Source: Gaertneriomyces semiglobifer | Taxonomy: Eukaryota > Chytridiomycota > Chytridiomycetes > Spizellomycetales > Spizellomycetaceae | DNA: 64,000 nt | NCBI GenBank assembly: GCA_025558075.1 | Contig: JAHLKF010000009.1 | Coordinates: 124,001-188,000, forward strand | Direction of reading: 5' to 3' | Shown: positions 42,547-54,694 of the stretch, one piece after another | Numbering within the stretch: the first letter of the stretch is position 1 | How the letters are laid out: each line of letters begins with the position of its first letter | The notes under the pieces: generated by a model | What the model saw: only the letters and a program-made list of their open reading frames with translations | What the model was told of the DNA's origin: nothing | Databases searched by the model: none | Made by a program: the position numbers and the translations under genes

Positions 42547-45102
42547 ATGTCCCAAACCGCACGTATTACGGCTGTTCAGTCCTCTGTCTCCAGAGAAGGC
42601 AGAATTGTTGACTGGCCTCAGACCGGGTCAAGACCGGCATATGTTTCTGAAATTTACGGCACAAGTGTTTTTGGTCTGAAGCAACTTCAGGCGAGCTTGC
42701 CGAAACCCGTATATGCCCGGTTCATCCAGCAGATCAAGGTGAGTCAGTCGCGTGGTAATTAGTTGTGTGGTGAGAAAATGCTGTAGACGGATCGAATACC
42801 CGTTTGATTGGAAAAAAGGCGAAGAACGCGTGTTTAAACGAAAATGACATTTTATGAGCGTTTGAGCGGAGAAAACGACCGTGTCCTTATTGGATGAGCA
42901 TTATGAGCTTGACCCTGGATTCAAAGCAATGCGGTGGACATTAGAATGGCCATTTACTAACTTGTGCTCATTTCACAGGGAAGGCAATCACTTGACAGGC
43001 CTACTGCAGATGCGGTTGCGCACGCTGTAAAGATTTGGGCCATGGACCGTGGTGCCACGCACTTTACCCACTGGTTCCAACCCCAAACCGGAACAACCGC
43101 CGAGAAGCACGACTCGTTTTTGACTTTGCGCACTGTCATCTCTAACGGAATTGAGGAGACCACCGCTATTGATGCCTTCTCCGGTTCCCAGCTTTTGCAG
43201 TCTGAGCCCGACGCTTCCTCATTTCCCAACGGTGGTATGCGATCAACATTCGAGGCTCGCGGTTACACCATTTGGGATACCACTAGGTACTTTTCGTGTT
43301 TTAACCATGCATTGGATGTGTTTTCTCATTAATGACGCTTACACCCACGCAGCCCCATGTTTATCCGTAACGGCCCCCACCACACCGCTATCCTCTATAT
43401 CCCGTCCGTTTTCATCTCGTATAACGGCGAAGCGCTCGATGAGAAGACGATTCTTCTCCGATCTTCAGAGGTCCTATCCAACGCCGCTGTCAAGCTTTTG
43501 AACCTTCTCGGTGACAAGGAGACCAAGCGTGTGTACGCTACGCTAGGCACTGAGCAGGAATTCTTCTTGATTGACCGTGGTGTTTACAACTTGCGCCCCG
43601 ACTTAAAAATCACCGGCCGTACCCTCATCGGAACTGTTCCTCCCAAGCACCAGCAGCTTGAAGATCATTACTTTGGTCAGATCCCCAGTCGCGTCTTGGC
43701 TGCCATCAGTGAGACCGAGATGGAATTGTACAAGCTTGGTGTTCCAATCAAGACTCGTCACAACGAGGTTGCGCCCAACCAGTTCGAGGTGGCTCCGATT
43801 TTCGAAGAGGCGTCAGTCGCCATTGACCACAACTTGGTTCTCATGGAGACCTTGCACCAGGTTGCTCACCGCCACAAGTTGAAGGTCCTCTTCCACGAGA
43901 AGCCTTTCAAGGGTGTCAACGGATCTGGAAAGCACTGCAACTGGTCAATGTCTACAGACACTGGCGACAACTTGTTGGACCCTACTCTCAAACCTGAGAC
44001 GAACTACCGTTTCTTGATTTTCCTCGTCGCGGTACTTGACGCTGTTCTCAGCCATGGTGGTCTTCTCCGCGCATCGATTGCTAGCGCAAGTAACGAGCAC
44101 CGTCTCGGTGCCAACGAGGCTCCTCCTGGCATTGTGTCCGCTTTCTTGGGAGACCACTTGACTGAGGTTTTGAACTCAATTGAGGAGAACCGTGATGTTC
44201 GTAACTTCTCGCAACCGCATCTCCAGACCGTCAAGGTTGGTGGCACGGTTCTTGACCTCAAGGTGTCCACCCTTCCCCAAATCGCACGTGACTTGACTGA
44301 CCGCAACCGGACATCGCCCTTCGCCTTTACCGGTAACAAGTTCGAGTTCCGTGCTGTTGGTTCCAAGCAGTCGCCCTCTTTTCCCGTCGTTCTGTTGAAC
44401 GCTGCCGTTGCCGAGTCCCTTGCAAAGGTCACCCAGGCTTTGATTCAGCAGAAGGGTAACAAGCCTGAGCCGAACATTGAGGACATCCTCACTGTTGTGC
44501 GTCAGTTCACCAAGTCCTCGAAGAACATCCGCTTCGAAGGCAACAACTACTCTGACGAGTGGGTGGTAGAGGCCGAGAAGCGTGGTCTTCCCAACATCAA
44601 GAGCTGTCCCGTTGCTTTCCGCCAGCTTTTGGAACCCAAGCATGCTAACCTCCTGACATCGTTGGGTATTTTCACCGAGGGTGAGCTGCACTCTCGCTAC
44701 CACATCCTGATGGAGAAGTACGCCAAAGACCTCGTCATTGAGGCCAACACCTTGAAGAACATGATTTCGCAAGGTGTGCTGCCGTCAGCGTACCAATACA
44801 AGAAGGAGGTTACAGATCTGCTTAAGGGACAGAAGGATCTCGGTCTTGACGTAACCAACCTTCCTGAGATGAAAACGCTCAAGGCGATAACTGCGGGGAC
44901 CACCGCTCTTCAGAATGCTGTTGAGAAGCTCGGCGAACTTGTTGACCGCATTAATGCTGCTGACGATATTGAGCAAGGAGACATTGCAGGCAAGGAACTC
45001 ACTGTTGCTCTTGAGGAGGCACGGACTGCAAGCGACGCACTCGAGGCCATCGTCAGTGACAAGTTGTGGCCATACCCGAAATACACCGAGCTGCTTTTCT
45101 AA
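42547..45102 (+). CDS. Glutamine synthetase type III
   Basis: Three exons: 42547-42738, 42979-43286 and 43353-45102. The introns are 240 nt and 66 nt, and the product is 749 aa, about the size of GSIII and twice GSII. GSIII signatures are present: THWFQPQTG near the N-terminus, the ATP/glutamate site [14 protein letters not shown] (about residues 303-316), [20 protein letters not shown] (about 345-365) and [16 protein letters not shown]. The C-terminus ([11 protein letters not shown]) is typical of the family. The enzyme makes glutamine from glutamate, ammonium and ATP, assimilating nitrogen in the cytosol. Most Dikarya use the unrelated-length GSII; GSIII is known from bacteria, algae, amoebae and some early fungi. 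Codon use resembles the neighbouring ribosomal genes, so recent transfer is not indicated. Confidence 0.95.
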
Positions 45103-46845
45103 GGGCATGATACGAATTGGAAAGAATAGAGGCTGAGTTGGAGCAAAGATTGGTCGAGATATTTCGCCTGTCCCACATGTTCGCAGCACTGCATAAGTGC
45201 ACCCAAATATGCATATCTGTTACGCACGGTAGTCGTCGTTTCATATTTTGTCCCGTGCGTGGGACAGTTGGTGTTAGTAGGATAGAATTGGTTGCGTTTA
45301 ATGATGCCGATGGAATTTCACGTCGTGTTATTCGATAGTAAAATGAAAACCAAAAAGTCGGCGCCCGCAACAGTTCCTACGTAATGAAATGGCCCATCTG
45401 TTAATCAACTGCGAGTTTCGCTTTCGTTGATAGGTTGCACGTCGTCTGTCGCTGGGTTTCTCTCAATACTTTATACGGGTAGTGTGCACTCGTGCATCCA
45501 CTGAGAAACATCCACTGCTGCCTCTTTCGTTTGTTGTTTTCTGACAGTCTCGGAAGTGCAAGTGAATTTTCCCACGAGCGCAAGTATTAGATCCATTAAG
45601 CCCTTGGCCCACCACCTTCCCCTGGTATCTGAACTATCTCAGGGGAAGCGCAGGCACTGGCCTCAGGTAGTTGACTGATTGACAATGCGGAACCGGTATA
45701 TTTGGCCGCCGTAAGCATGACAGCCCAGTTCCAACAGAACTTTTCTCACCTGCTCCCAGCATTCGCCCGCGTAAACTCGTCGTCGGTCGCTGCTCGCTCA
45801 ACAATTTGACTCCTCTGCTTGCCTTTGCCTCTGCGTCTCGCATGTTGATCTTATGCACTGGCGTGAGTGACACTATGCATATCCCACCGTTTTCCTGGTT
45901 AAGTTTGAAATTTCTCAAACTCCATTCATTCGTCCTGTGAGAGTTCGGGCGTGAACATATCCAATCTATAGAATCACCTGGGGAACTGGGTCGGCCATGC
46001 CGAGTGTATTTCTGCAGGCTGGCCTGCGATGGTGCCTCCGTGGCCCATTCGCGCTCGCCAGCCAATCATTCGCATAAACCGTGAACCACCCGCGATCAGC
46101 GCCCGGTATACTAACGTGCATACCGTGGTTTCTCAGCAATAGGGATAGCCGACACTGTGCCGAACATTTGCGAAGCGTTGGAGCAGAAGACATTCATGGC
46201 GCCTTGCACTTGCTGCTCCTGCACGTCGCATGGGCGCCATTATGGAATTCAGTTATTAATGGTAGAGGAGGGAGTTTGTTCCATGAACCGATAGAGCTGA
46301 TGCTAGGAATTACGGATTTCAACATTCTCTTTGCTGCATGCGTTCAACGACCGACCCGTGCATCCAACCAACATTCCTCGGACTGTCTCACTCAACAGGG
46401 TAGTTGCTAGTAGAACCGCCCTGTAGATCTAGAAACGAGTGCAGACACAATGACCCCCATACACACTGCCCCGCCGTATGGCACCACATTCCCGCAGCAC
46501 CCTTCATGAGATATCAACCATCAATTCGCGAATGAACATAGTGGGTATCCGACAATGCACTACTAAGTGGAAGCGCGTTGTTACCGACTTGTTACCCTAA
46601 TTAACAATTATAAGAAAAAATCCACTTGTTACTCACTTGGGAAATACACGGTGGTCATGCGTACTTCGACCCCACGTTACTCAAAATCCAGATACATAAT
46701 GAAATCCGTGTGTTATGAAAACAACCCTAACTCCGCGAATCTCGACCAGATTTCCGGCGGCCGTGAGTTTTGAAGGCAACCACCAACATCTGCTTTCTTC
46801 ATCCCACGCTGCCATCCCGCATTTGAGGAGAACAGATCGCCCATC
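45103..46845. other. Intergenic region between GSIII and PheRS beta
   Basis: The 3' region of GSIII and the 5' region of the synthetase gene. ORFs up to 143 codons on the minus strand have no motifs. I see no repeats, RNA genes or other structures. Confidence 0.45.
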
Positions 46846-49051
46846 ATGCCCACCGTCAATGTGGACGCAGAGCGCTATATCTTCAAACCTTTAGGCAAGA
46901 CCTACGGTATGTATATACGGTTGAAATCACTTGCATTGAGATCCTAATTGTTTATCGTCGCAATGTGTAGACACCGAGGAATTCGAGGAATTATGTTTTG
47001 CCTTTGGAATTGAGCTGGAGGAAGCTGTACGTGCTCACGAAGGAGTCAGACTAACCCATACACCGGTTCAAGCGCTGATGAAGCTTTTTGCAGGCGACGG
47101 AGCGGGAAATGGCTGCAAAGGAAGGGGATGATGCGAACGTTAGCCTTTCCGACAAAATCATTTACAAAATTGACATTCCGGCTAACAGGTGTGCATTTGC
47201 CTGCGACCCAAATAGCGCAAAACATGGGTATTGACCGCCGTGTTCTAGATATGATATGCTTTGTGGAGAAGGCATCTCGCGTGCCCTGAAAGCATACCTC
47301 GAAATCGCGAAGCCACCTGCCTACAGAGTGGTACCGCCCGCAACTGGAAAGTTTGAGAAACTCTACGTAAAGCCGGAAACTGGCGCAATCAGACCTTACG
47401 CTGTGGCTGCCATTCTGCGCAATGTTTCTCTCGACCAAGGTGCATATGACAGTTTCATTGAGCTCCAGGACAAGCTCCACAATAACATCTGCAGGTCAGA
47501 TATGTGCTAGGTTGACCGTAAGAAGCGTTCACTCATGATGCTGTTTTACAGAAAGCGAACACTTGTTGCCATTGGAACCCATGATCTCGACACCATACAG
47601 GGACCATTCTCATATGAGGCGTTACCTCCCAAAGACTTGAAATTTGTACCGCTCAATCAAACGAAGGAAATGGATGGTGAAGAATTGATGAAATTTTATG
47701 AGGTGATAGTCGTGCACACTCTGCGCATCGCATTCTCACGCCAACTGACGCATCTCACAGGGCGACAGAAAGTTGAGCAAGTTCCTTCCTATCATTCGTG
47801 ACGCACCTCGCTATCCCATTATTTATGACAGCAAGCGGACTGTTTTATCACTGCCTCCCATCATCAACAGTGATCATTCAAAGATCAAACTTACAACAAA
47901 GAACATTTTCATTGAATGCACGGCAACTGATCTGACAAAGGCGAAAATAGTTCTCAACACGATCGTGACCATGTTTTCCGAGTACTGCGCTGAGCAGTTT
48001 ACTGTGGAGCCTGTTGAGGTCATCAACGCGGACGGTTCGTCGGTGGTTTATCCGGACCTCAGTTCCCGGACAGTCGAAGCAGACATCGATTACATCAACA
48101 AACGCATTGGTGTTGATATCGACGGAGATTCGGTTACCAACCTACTGGAGAAGATGTCTCTTTCTGCTAAGCATGATGCCGATCAAAAGAAGGTCGTTGT
48201 GTCTGTGCCTCCCACTCGGAGCGATATCCTTCATGCTTGCGATGTTATGGAAGATGTTGCAGTAGCATACGGTTTTAACAACATTGTGGAGACGACACCA
48301 AGGTTCGGCACCGTCGCTGAACAACAACCCGTGAACAAGCTCTCTGATCAGCTGCGACGAGAAATTGCTCTTGCTGGTTATACCGAAGTGCTACCATTCA
48401 CGCTGTGTTCCCACGATGAGAACTTTGCTTTCCTCAACAAGGAAGATCAGGGCGAGGCAGTAAAGTTGGCAAACCCAAAGACAATTGAGTACCAAGTTGT
48501 GCGGACTAGCCTGCTGCCTGGGTTGCTGAAGACGCTGAACGCGAATAAGCACTACCCACGTCCATTGAAGATCTTTGAGGTTTCGGACGTTATCTTCAAG
48601 GATGACCGCCCCGAATGTGAGAGAAGATCGCGTAACCAGAGAAACTTATGTGCCCTGTACAGCACCAAAACGTCTGGTTTTGAGGTACGCGCCACATGCT
48701 GTCCATCTTGCAATGCCGGCTAGGATGAATGTTGACAAATTACGTAGATGATCCATGGCCTGCTCGATCGCGTAATGGCGAAGCTCAACGTTCCGTTAGT
48801 TGCTGAGGGCGACAAATCCGGTTATTACATCAAGGAATCTGACAGTAGGTGGCCTGTTAATGCCTTTTTCTATTGCACCGTATATTGATATTCTCGCAGA
48901 TGCAACCTTCTTCCCAGGTCGACGGGCTGATGTCTACTACGCGGGTCAAGTAATTGGATCGTTCGGTGTGTTGCATCCCGCAGTCTTGGCCAACTTCGAA
49001 ATCACTTTCCCCGCCTCCGCTATTGAGATCAACATCGAACCTTTCGTATAG
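46846..49051 (+). CDS. FRS1: Phenylalanyl-tRNA synthetase beta subunit, cytosolic
   Basis: Eight exons: 46846-46906, 46971-47026, 47094-47188, 47249-47494, 47552-47702, 47761-48684, 48748-48844 and 48900-49051. All junctions are GT-AG and in phase, giving 593 aa (yeast Frs1 is 595). It starts [18 protein letters not shown]. The B3/B4 editing region includes [14 protein letters not shown] and [19 protein letters not shown]. The B5 domain spans [15 protein letters not shown] to [17 protein letters not shown]. The catalytic-like domain includes [21 protein letters not shown] and the ending [20 protein letters not shown]. It forms the alpha2-beta2 enzyme that charges tRNA-Phe; the beta chain binds tRNA and edits mis-charged Tyr. 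Confidence 0.95.
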
Positions 49052-49183
49052 ATGATGATTGATAGATTCACATGTAGATATGTCCATGTCACTGATTCAT
49101 TAGCTTAATTATAGCTGTAGGTATAGCACCTTCTCTATGTACAGGTGGATGCAACCCTCGGGTGCCGTGTGCATCCGGATCTC

Positions 49184-51056
49184 TCATATTGAAGCAACCG
49201 TCACAGGGGGGAACGCACTTTCTTTCGCCAAAACGACCATTTCTCGTTCATACGAAAGATATCCCTTCAGAAAGCCCTGTAATAGTTATTGCTCAGTTCT
49301 GTATTTCTTCCTGAACAATGCGGCCGACTTGTAGCACTTACTTTGTCAATCATGTTCGCCAATAAGCATTGCACGGCTTCTAAAGACTCATCTGTACCAG
49401 AAAGGTGTAACGCTCTCTGGAACTGCGACATCGGTACCCGCGAGCTTCGTTCATTAGCAAGCCATCTAGATAACAGAAAATGAATCAATTTCCAAAGTCA
49501 CGGGCACAGCACAAGCCTTTTAATCCGCGTATTTACACTCTTTTGAACAACATCCGCACCGCCAGTGACCTGGTCCGTTCAACTGTCAGATATGTTCCGT
49601 GATTGACAAGTTCGGTTTGCAGATTCAGCAGACTATCGTCATATAGCTTTACATCTCCTCGTCGAATGGCAAGCACAAAGTTGCCGTAAAGGTGATGCAA
49701 AGCGGGATATCTCTCGAGCAACGCGTTTTGCGGCAAGATTCCCAGTATGAAACGGGTTGGTATTAAGAAATTCAAGATCATTCTGTGGAAGGAAATCAGC
49801 TTTTGTTCGTAGGGGTTTGGACGAGTGCGATGTTGTAAGTCATACATGATGTTCTTCTTGGCTTTCTTCCTACCAGCTTTCCCATGACCCTTATAGCAAT
49901 GAACCAGAGCAAAGGATAGCTCTTGTTCCGCCTGGCAGGGAGGGTTAAAGGTTCGCGTATGACGGTTTGCGTGTGAGAAAAACAGCTACCAATTTATAGT
50001 TTTCATTGTAGAACGCCAAAATGCCGGTAAAATATTTGAAAGTCACTTGATCTGCGAGTGGATATTCGTCCAGGGGAGGAATATCGCCGGCCGCTATCGA
50101 ACGGAGGATGTTGGTACATAGATTGGTTTGCGAGAGCTGAAGATGCCATTAGATACCAATATATGTACAATAGCCGACAGAAACACAACATACCTTAAAA
50201 TATGTTTTGAAAAGAAGATTCACTATATGATATGTGCCCCATTTGCGGGACTTCTCTAGTTGCGAGAATCTTGATATGTAGCGATGAGTTAGTCAGCATA
50301 GCGGACGATGGACGTAGTCAGGCAGCAGCGCGAGCATACCGATCTGTGACGCAGTATGAAAACGCCTTGTTCATCGTGCGCGCAGCTTCTTCCAGATATT
50401 TGGGCTTCGACCGGCGCTCCTGCAGTGCGTTGTCTGCCTAATGATGATGAGGTCTGGCTCAGCACTTGAGGCATTTGGAAACGCGAATACCGCCCGCTAC
50501 GTACCCAAAGGCTAAGGTTGCGCAGATCCGAGTTCACGGCATATAGGACTGGACAGCACCATCGTGTTTGGGTCTGGAAGATCTGATGAAAGTTTCTAGG
50601 ACAGCCGACAGCGTAAGAACTTGCGGACACACACAAACGCAGTGCAACTCAAAACGTACTGGGCGAGAATATTTTGCGATTCTGCGGCTCGAACAATAGG
50701 CAGCCTGCTTGTGTCGTCTATTTCCATATTGCCGCCCCCGTCGGCGGATAATGTAACGTACGTCGTATATTCCCTCAACACTCGCATATGCTCATTCACC
50801 AGTTCCGCCCAAGCATCTTCCAGGCGATTGCGAACCAAGGTTTCCGGGTGCTAAACGCCTTTCATCAATATTTCGCTCACGGAGCAACTGCCGGAAAGGG
50901 TCTCCCTACTTTGACAAAGCGCTGGACATCGCGGAGCACTTCTGTGTGGGGATCGTCGATCTTGAGACAGCCAGCTAACATTGCACCTTCTTCATTTTCA
51001 ATAGCGCTTGCGATGTTCGCCAAGTATTCCACGAACGCATCTTTGGCGCTCTGCAT
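49184..51056 (-). CDS. CSN12: PCI-domain protein, CSN12/Thp1/PCID2 family (CSN12-like)
   Basis: Nine exons: 51056-50910, 50850-50656, 50582-50505, 50437-50340, 50269-50194, 50136-49990, 49931-49537, 49465-49342 and 49276-49184, 450 aa. All phases match, although intron 2 has a weak donor (GTTTTG). Family landmarks are PVLYAVNSDLRNLSLWADNA, KAFSYCVTDR, SRKWGTYHIVNLLFKTYFK, ILNFLIPTRFILGILP, AIRRGDVKLYDDSL, LTVERTRSLAVRMLFKRVW and the winged-helix end GFLKGYLSYEREMVVLAKES. The RTRSL..LFKRVW spelling fits CSN12 better than the TREX-2 subunit PCID2/Thp1. Yeast Csn12 works with Thp3 in transcription-linked mRNA maturation; a TREX-2 role cannot be excluded. It diverges from PAF1 with 250 bp between starts. 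Confidence 0.85.
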
Positions 51057-51306
51057 GATGATGAACCACCTCCCCTGCTGTCCTTCCTCGCCTTAATACC
51101 AGCACTGCCCGGCCCAGTTGTCGGTCGCCCAAGTCTTTGCATGATCTACAGACTCTTCCGAGTGGCACAGTCATATAAATACCTGGCACAGTCATCCTAG
51201 CACCCGACGAGGGTCGAAACGGGAATTCAGTCTTGTCCTCAACGAAGCGAAGCGTCCGCGGACCTGAACGGCGCTGAGGACCGAGCCACTGAGTTTCGAT
51301 CCCACA

Positions 51307-52894
51307 ATGTCCAAGCATCAGCCGCAAGAAACCAAAAAGTAAGCTTCTGCACCTTCTGGAAGGTTTAGCATCAGTAGATCTCATCCTCGCTGCTTATGAC
51401 AGGTACGGGAATGACTGGGCTTTCCGATACCAGTATAAGAACGATCTACCCAACCTACCATTCGAACCCAAGCTTCTTAAATACCCATTTCCGCCGGACA
51501 GGCATTACCGCTACAAGCCCGATTCCATCTCAGAAAAATTCGAGTTCGAAGTCTGTGGACCGGATATAGAGAATGGGGTTCCATGCGCACCTCTTGCCAT
51601 GGGGTTCTTGGAAGCCACATTCCGAGGTGAAACGGGCGAGCTGCGCCCGCAGAAGCTGGATCCTGCAGATGAGGAACTCTTAGCAAAACCACGCTTAACG
51701 TCCGCGACCGGTAATGCGGTCATGAACGCAAAGCCTTCAACAGATGCTCCAATGTTCCTGAAAAGATCGAAATTGGACATGGCTGCGGAGGCAAAAACTT
51801 ATGGACGATCGAAGGCCATTAGCGACAAAATGGCCGCTCAAACGTTAACCGCTGACGAGGCTCCTCGAAAGACACGCGAGCAGATCGTCAAGACCATCCA
51901 AGAAACCTTTGAGGCGATCAAGAAGCTGACGCCGGATACAGTAAAGCATCCCGACCCGAACAAAAAGCATCTGCGCGCGCTGGAAATATTTCCGATCTTT
52001 CCTGATTTCAGATGGTCATATCCAAATGGGATCGTACTGTCCGTGTTTGACGGTGACCCGTTGGAGAAGGGAATCGAGCAAACAAAGGTGTATTCAACAC
52101 TCTCAGTTAACATCATAAGCTGCCGAAACTAATTCTACATTCTCTTGTCGATAGCCCGCGCGGGATTCTGACAAGTCGATTGCCTTGGAACATTCTTTCC
52201 TTAAACCACTGCGTGTACCTGGAACCGGAGAGGACGTCATGAGTTACTATAAACCGGCCGAAGAAACGGTAGAGAAGCTTAGAATGCGTAAGCGGAAGGC
52301 GGAAGACGGACAGGATATGGATGGGCTACAGGAGTCGGACAATTACGCTCACGTGCGTGACTATCAGTTCACGATGAAAGCGGAAACGCTGCGGTATATG
52401 GCGCTCCGTGTCGATAATACGAATGGTGGCGCTTTCTACAAACGGTTAGGCGCACGCTTGAATTTGAAACGCAGAAGAGCAGCGGTAAGCTTAGATCGTC
52501 TGTATCGCAATATTGATTCGGGTTAATTTCGAGTGTTCAGGGCCGAGCGGAAAATTCCGTAGAGTACGAGTACCCAACGAAACTCGTGGTGTCGAATCAC
52601 CTGCGCGACGCTCAATACGCGAATGGTGATGATTCGCAAGAGGAGGTAGATGCCATGGACGTGTACGAGTCACGAGACCGACAGAAGTCGCGGGTTGGCA
52701 ATATAAATCACAATGATTCTCCGTCTGATTCTGAAGAAGAGAATGATCATGCCGAAAGTAGTAACGCGAAAGGCAGTGGACGGTTGCGAAGGGGTTTAAT
52801 GGATTTGGAAGACAGTGAGCTTGTGCATTCTCAAAATCAGGATGACAAAGGTACTGGCTCTGTTGCAAGCTACGCCAGCGAGGAGGAAATTTAG
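51307..52894 (+). CDS. PAF1: RNA polymerase II-associated factor 1 (Paf1)
   Basis: Four exons: 51307-51338, 51403-52087, 52155-52484 and 52541-52894, giving 466 aa. The Paf1 signature sits at the N-terminus: FRYQYKNDLPNLPFEPKLL and YPFPPDRHYRYKPDS. The middle holds FLKRSKLDMAAEAKTYG, and the central region HVRDYQFTMKAETLRYMAL is typical of the family. The C-terminal 100 residues are acidic and serine-rich. Paf1 is a scaffold of the Paf1 complex, which travels with RNA polymerase II and promotes histone H2B ubiquitylation and 3' end formation. Exon 1 codes only ten residues plus two bases, a short first exon often missed by gene finders. Confidence 0.93.
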
Positions 52895-53245
52895 ACTACC
52901 TGGTAGCAACGTTTTGGATATGGCATATGTACGTTAGAAATAGCTTCCGCACCCTGAGCTATATAACTGTGAGCCAAACGGGGGGTGATGGAAAAGTTCA
53001 TTCCCAATAGTTATGCATGATGAAACCGCACGATCTTTTGCTGAAGTTCTTCCATAAATTCGCCTTTGCAGCCTTTGCGTGTCGAGTTGGCTTACGTAGC
53101 GCACCCCGCTGACATAAGCGCGAATCTTGCTTTTTTCTTTTTGCGCAAAACGCGACAGACGAGCAATTCCCCTTCTCTTCTTTTAAAGCAGCGGACTTGT
53201 TTACCTTAGGCCTTTACACGCATATACTCAAAGACATATAGAATC
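52895..53245. promoter_or_regulatory. Spacer between PAF1 and the nucleolin-like gene
   Basis: 350 bp containing the PAF1 3' end and the promoter of the next gene. A CT-rich tract (TTCCCCTTCTCTTCTTTTAA) lies about 60-80 bp before the start codon, common before highly expressed fungal genes. No other signal seen. Confidence 0.4.
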
Positions 53246-54694
53246 ATGGGCAAGAAGGACGCTACAAAGGTTGCCAAGAAGGCGGACGCCAAGGCCGACA
53301 AGAAGGCTGCCAAGAAGCAGCTGGAGCTCGAGAAGAAGAAGGCTGAGGAAGCTGCTGCTGCCGCCGCTGCTGCGGCTGCTGCCAAAGCCGCCGAGGAATC
53401 ATCCAGCGACAGTGATTCTTCGGACGACTCTAGCAGCGACAGCGAAGAGGAGGTGCAAAAGGTTGTGAAGAAGGACGATTCCAGCAGCTCAGAGGAAAGC
53501 GACAGCGAATCTTCAGATGACGACAAAAAGCCTAAAAAGGCCGCTGAAACAAAGCAGGCAGCTGAAAGTGATTCATCGTCCGACGAGGACAGCGATGATT
53601 CCAGTGACGAGGAGACCGCAAAAGCTACCGGTGATAAGCGTAAGCGGGAAGAAGGATCGGACAGCAGCAGCGAAGATGACAGTGACGATAGCAGCGATGA
53701 GGAGTCGGAAGCCACTCCCGCCGCAAAGAAAGCAAAATCTGATTCCGACAGTGATTCTTCGTCTTCGGACGAAGAGGAGTCAGATGATTCCGATTCTTCT
53801 GACGCGGAAGAAAAGGAGAACGCCCCTGCGGCGGTCAATGGCAAGCGTAAGGCCGATGATGCTGACGAGTCGGTCACTAAAAAGGCCAAGACTGTCAACG
53901 GTGCTGTTCCTACCGCTACTTCTGGCACTGATAGCACTACCGTGTTTGTTGGAAGGCTTTCTTGGGGAACTACTGAGCAGTCACTAAAGGATGGCTTCGC
54001 TGAGTGCGGTGAGATTGTTTCCACCCGCATTATCACGGAACGCGACACTGGCCGTTCCAAGGGATTCGGCTACATTGAGTTTGCAACTGCAGAGGGCGCA
54101 CAGAATGCTGTCAAATACAATGACACCGAGTTCGAGGGTCGCACCATCAAGGTCGACATCTCGACTCCACGTCCTGAAGGCCAGCAACGTGGTGGAAACA
54201 ACGGTCGCCTTGAAGCACCAAAGTCCGCACCCGCAGCCACCCTATTCGTTGGCAACCTTCCCTTCACGGCCACCGAGGAGACTCTCCGCGAGGCTTTCTC
54301 CGAGCAGGGAGAAGTCGTTCACATCCGTCTCCCTACGGACAAAGATACTGGCAACCCGAAGGGCTTCGGTTACGTTGAGTTCGGGGACGTTGACACCGCA
54401 ACTACCGTGCTTCAGGCATGGAACGGCCAAGAGCTGGAAGGCCGCTCCCTCCGGATTGACTACGCCGGCCCGAAACCCGAGCGCACTGATGGCGGTTTTG
54501 GTGGTCGCGGTGGTCGCGGTGGTCGTGGTGGCAGCCGGGGCGGTAGCTTCGGTGGCGGCTTTGGTGGTGGCCGCGGTGCGGGTGGCCGTGGTGGACGCGG
54601 TGGTCGCGGAGGCCGTGGGGGTGCTAGGGGTGGCTTCAAGCCTCAATTCCCCGCTGGCTCAGGGAAGAAGACTGTTTTCGGAAACGATGATTAG
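53246..54694 (+). CDS. NSR1: Nucleolin/NSR1-like nucleolar RNA-binding protein
   Basis: Single exon, 482 aa. The order matches yeast Nsr1, fission yeast gar2 and animal nucleolin. There is a Lys/Ala-rich start, then alternating Ser-Asp/Glu acidic blocks (about 50-195) separated by basic NLS-like patches. RRM1 (about 231-305) has RNP2 TVFVGRLSW and RNP1 SKGFGYIEF. RRM2 (about 331-405) has RNP2 TLFVGNLPF and RNP1 PKGFGYVEF. A Gly/Arg-rich GAR tail (about 414-470) is built of GGRGGRGG repeats. The protein acts in pre-rRNA processing in the nucleolus; acidic blocks are usually CK2 targets and the GAR tail is arginine-methylated. With two RRMs it resembles Nsr1/gar2 rather than four-RRM animal nucleolin. 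Confidence 0.95.
   Translation: MGKKDATKVAKKADAKADKKAAKKQLELEKKKAEEAAAAAAAAAAAKAAEESSSDSDSSDDSSSDSEEEVQKVVKKDDSSSSEESDSESSDDDKKPKKAAETKQAAESDSSSDEDSDDSSDEETAKATGDKRKREEGSDSSSEDDSDDSSDEESEATPAAKKAKSDSDSDSSSSDEEESDDSDSSDAEEKENAPAAVNGKRKADDADESVTKKAKTVNGAVPTATSGTDSTTVFVGRLSWGTTEQSLKDGFAECGEIVSTRIITERDTGRSKGFGYIEFATAEGAQNAVKYNDTEFEGRTIKVDISTPRPEGQQRGGNNGRLEAPKSAPAATLFVGNLPFTATEETLREAFSEQGEVVHIRLPTDKDTGNPKGFGYVEFGDVDTATTVLQAWNGQELEGRSLRIDYAGPKPERTDGGFGGRGGRGGRGGSRGGSFGGGFGGGRGAGGRGGRGGRGGRGGARGGFKPQFPAGSGKKTVFGNDD

Noticed and set aside
44176..44772. 198-codon minus-strand ORF
   Set aside because: Antisense shadow of glutamine synthetase exon 3.
53206..54060. 284-codon minus-strand ORF opposite the nucleolin-like gene
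   Set aside because: It is the antisense of Ser/Asp/Glu repeats and encodes only Ser/Leu-rich low complexity. The plus-strand gene is unambiguous.
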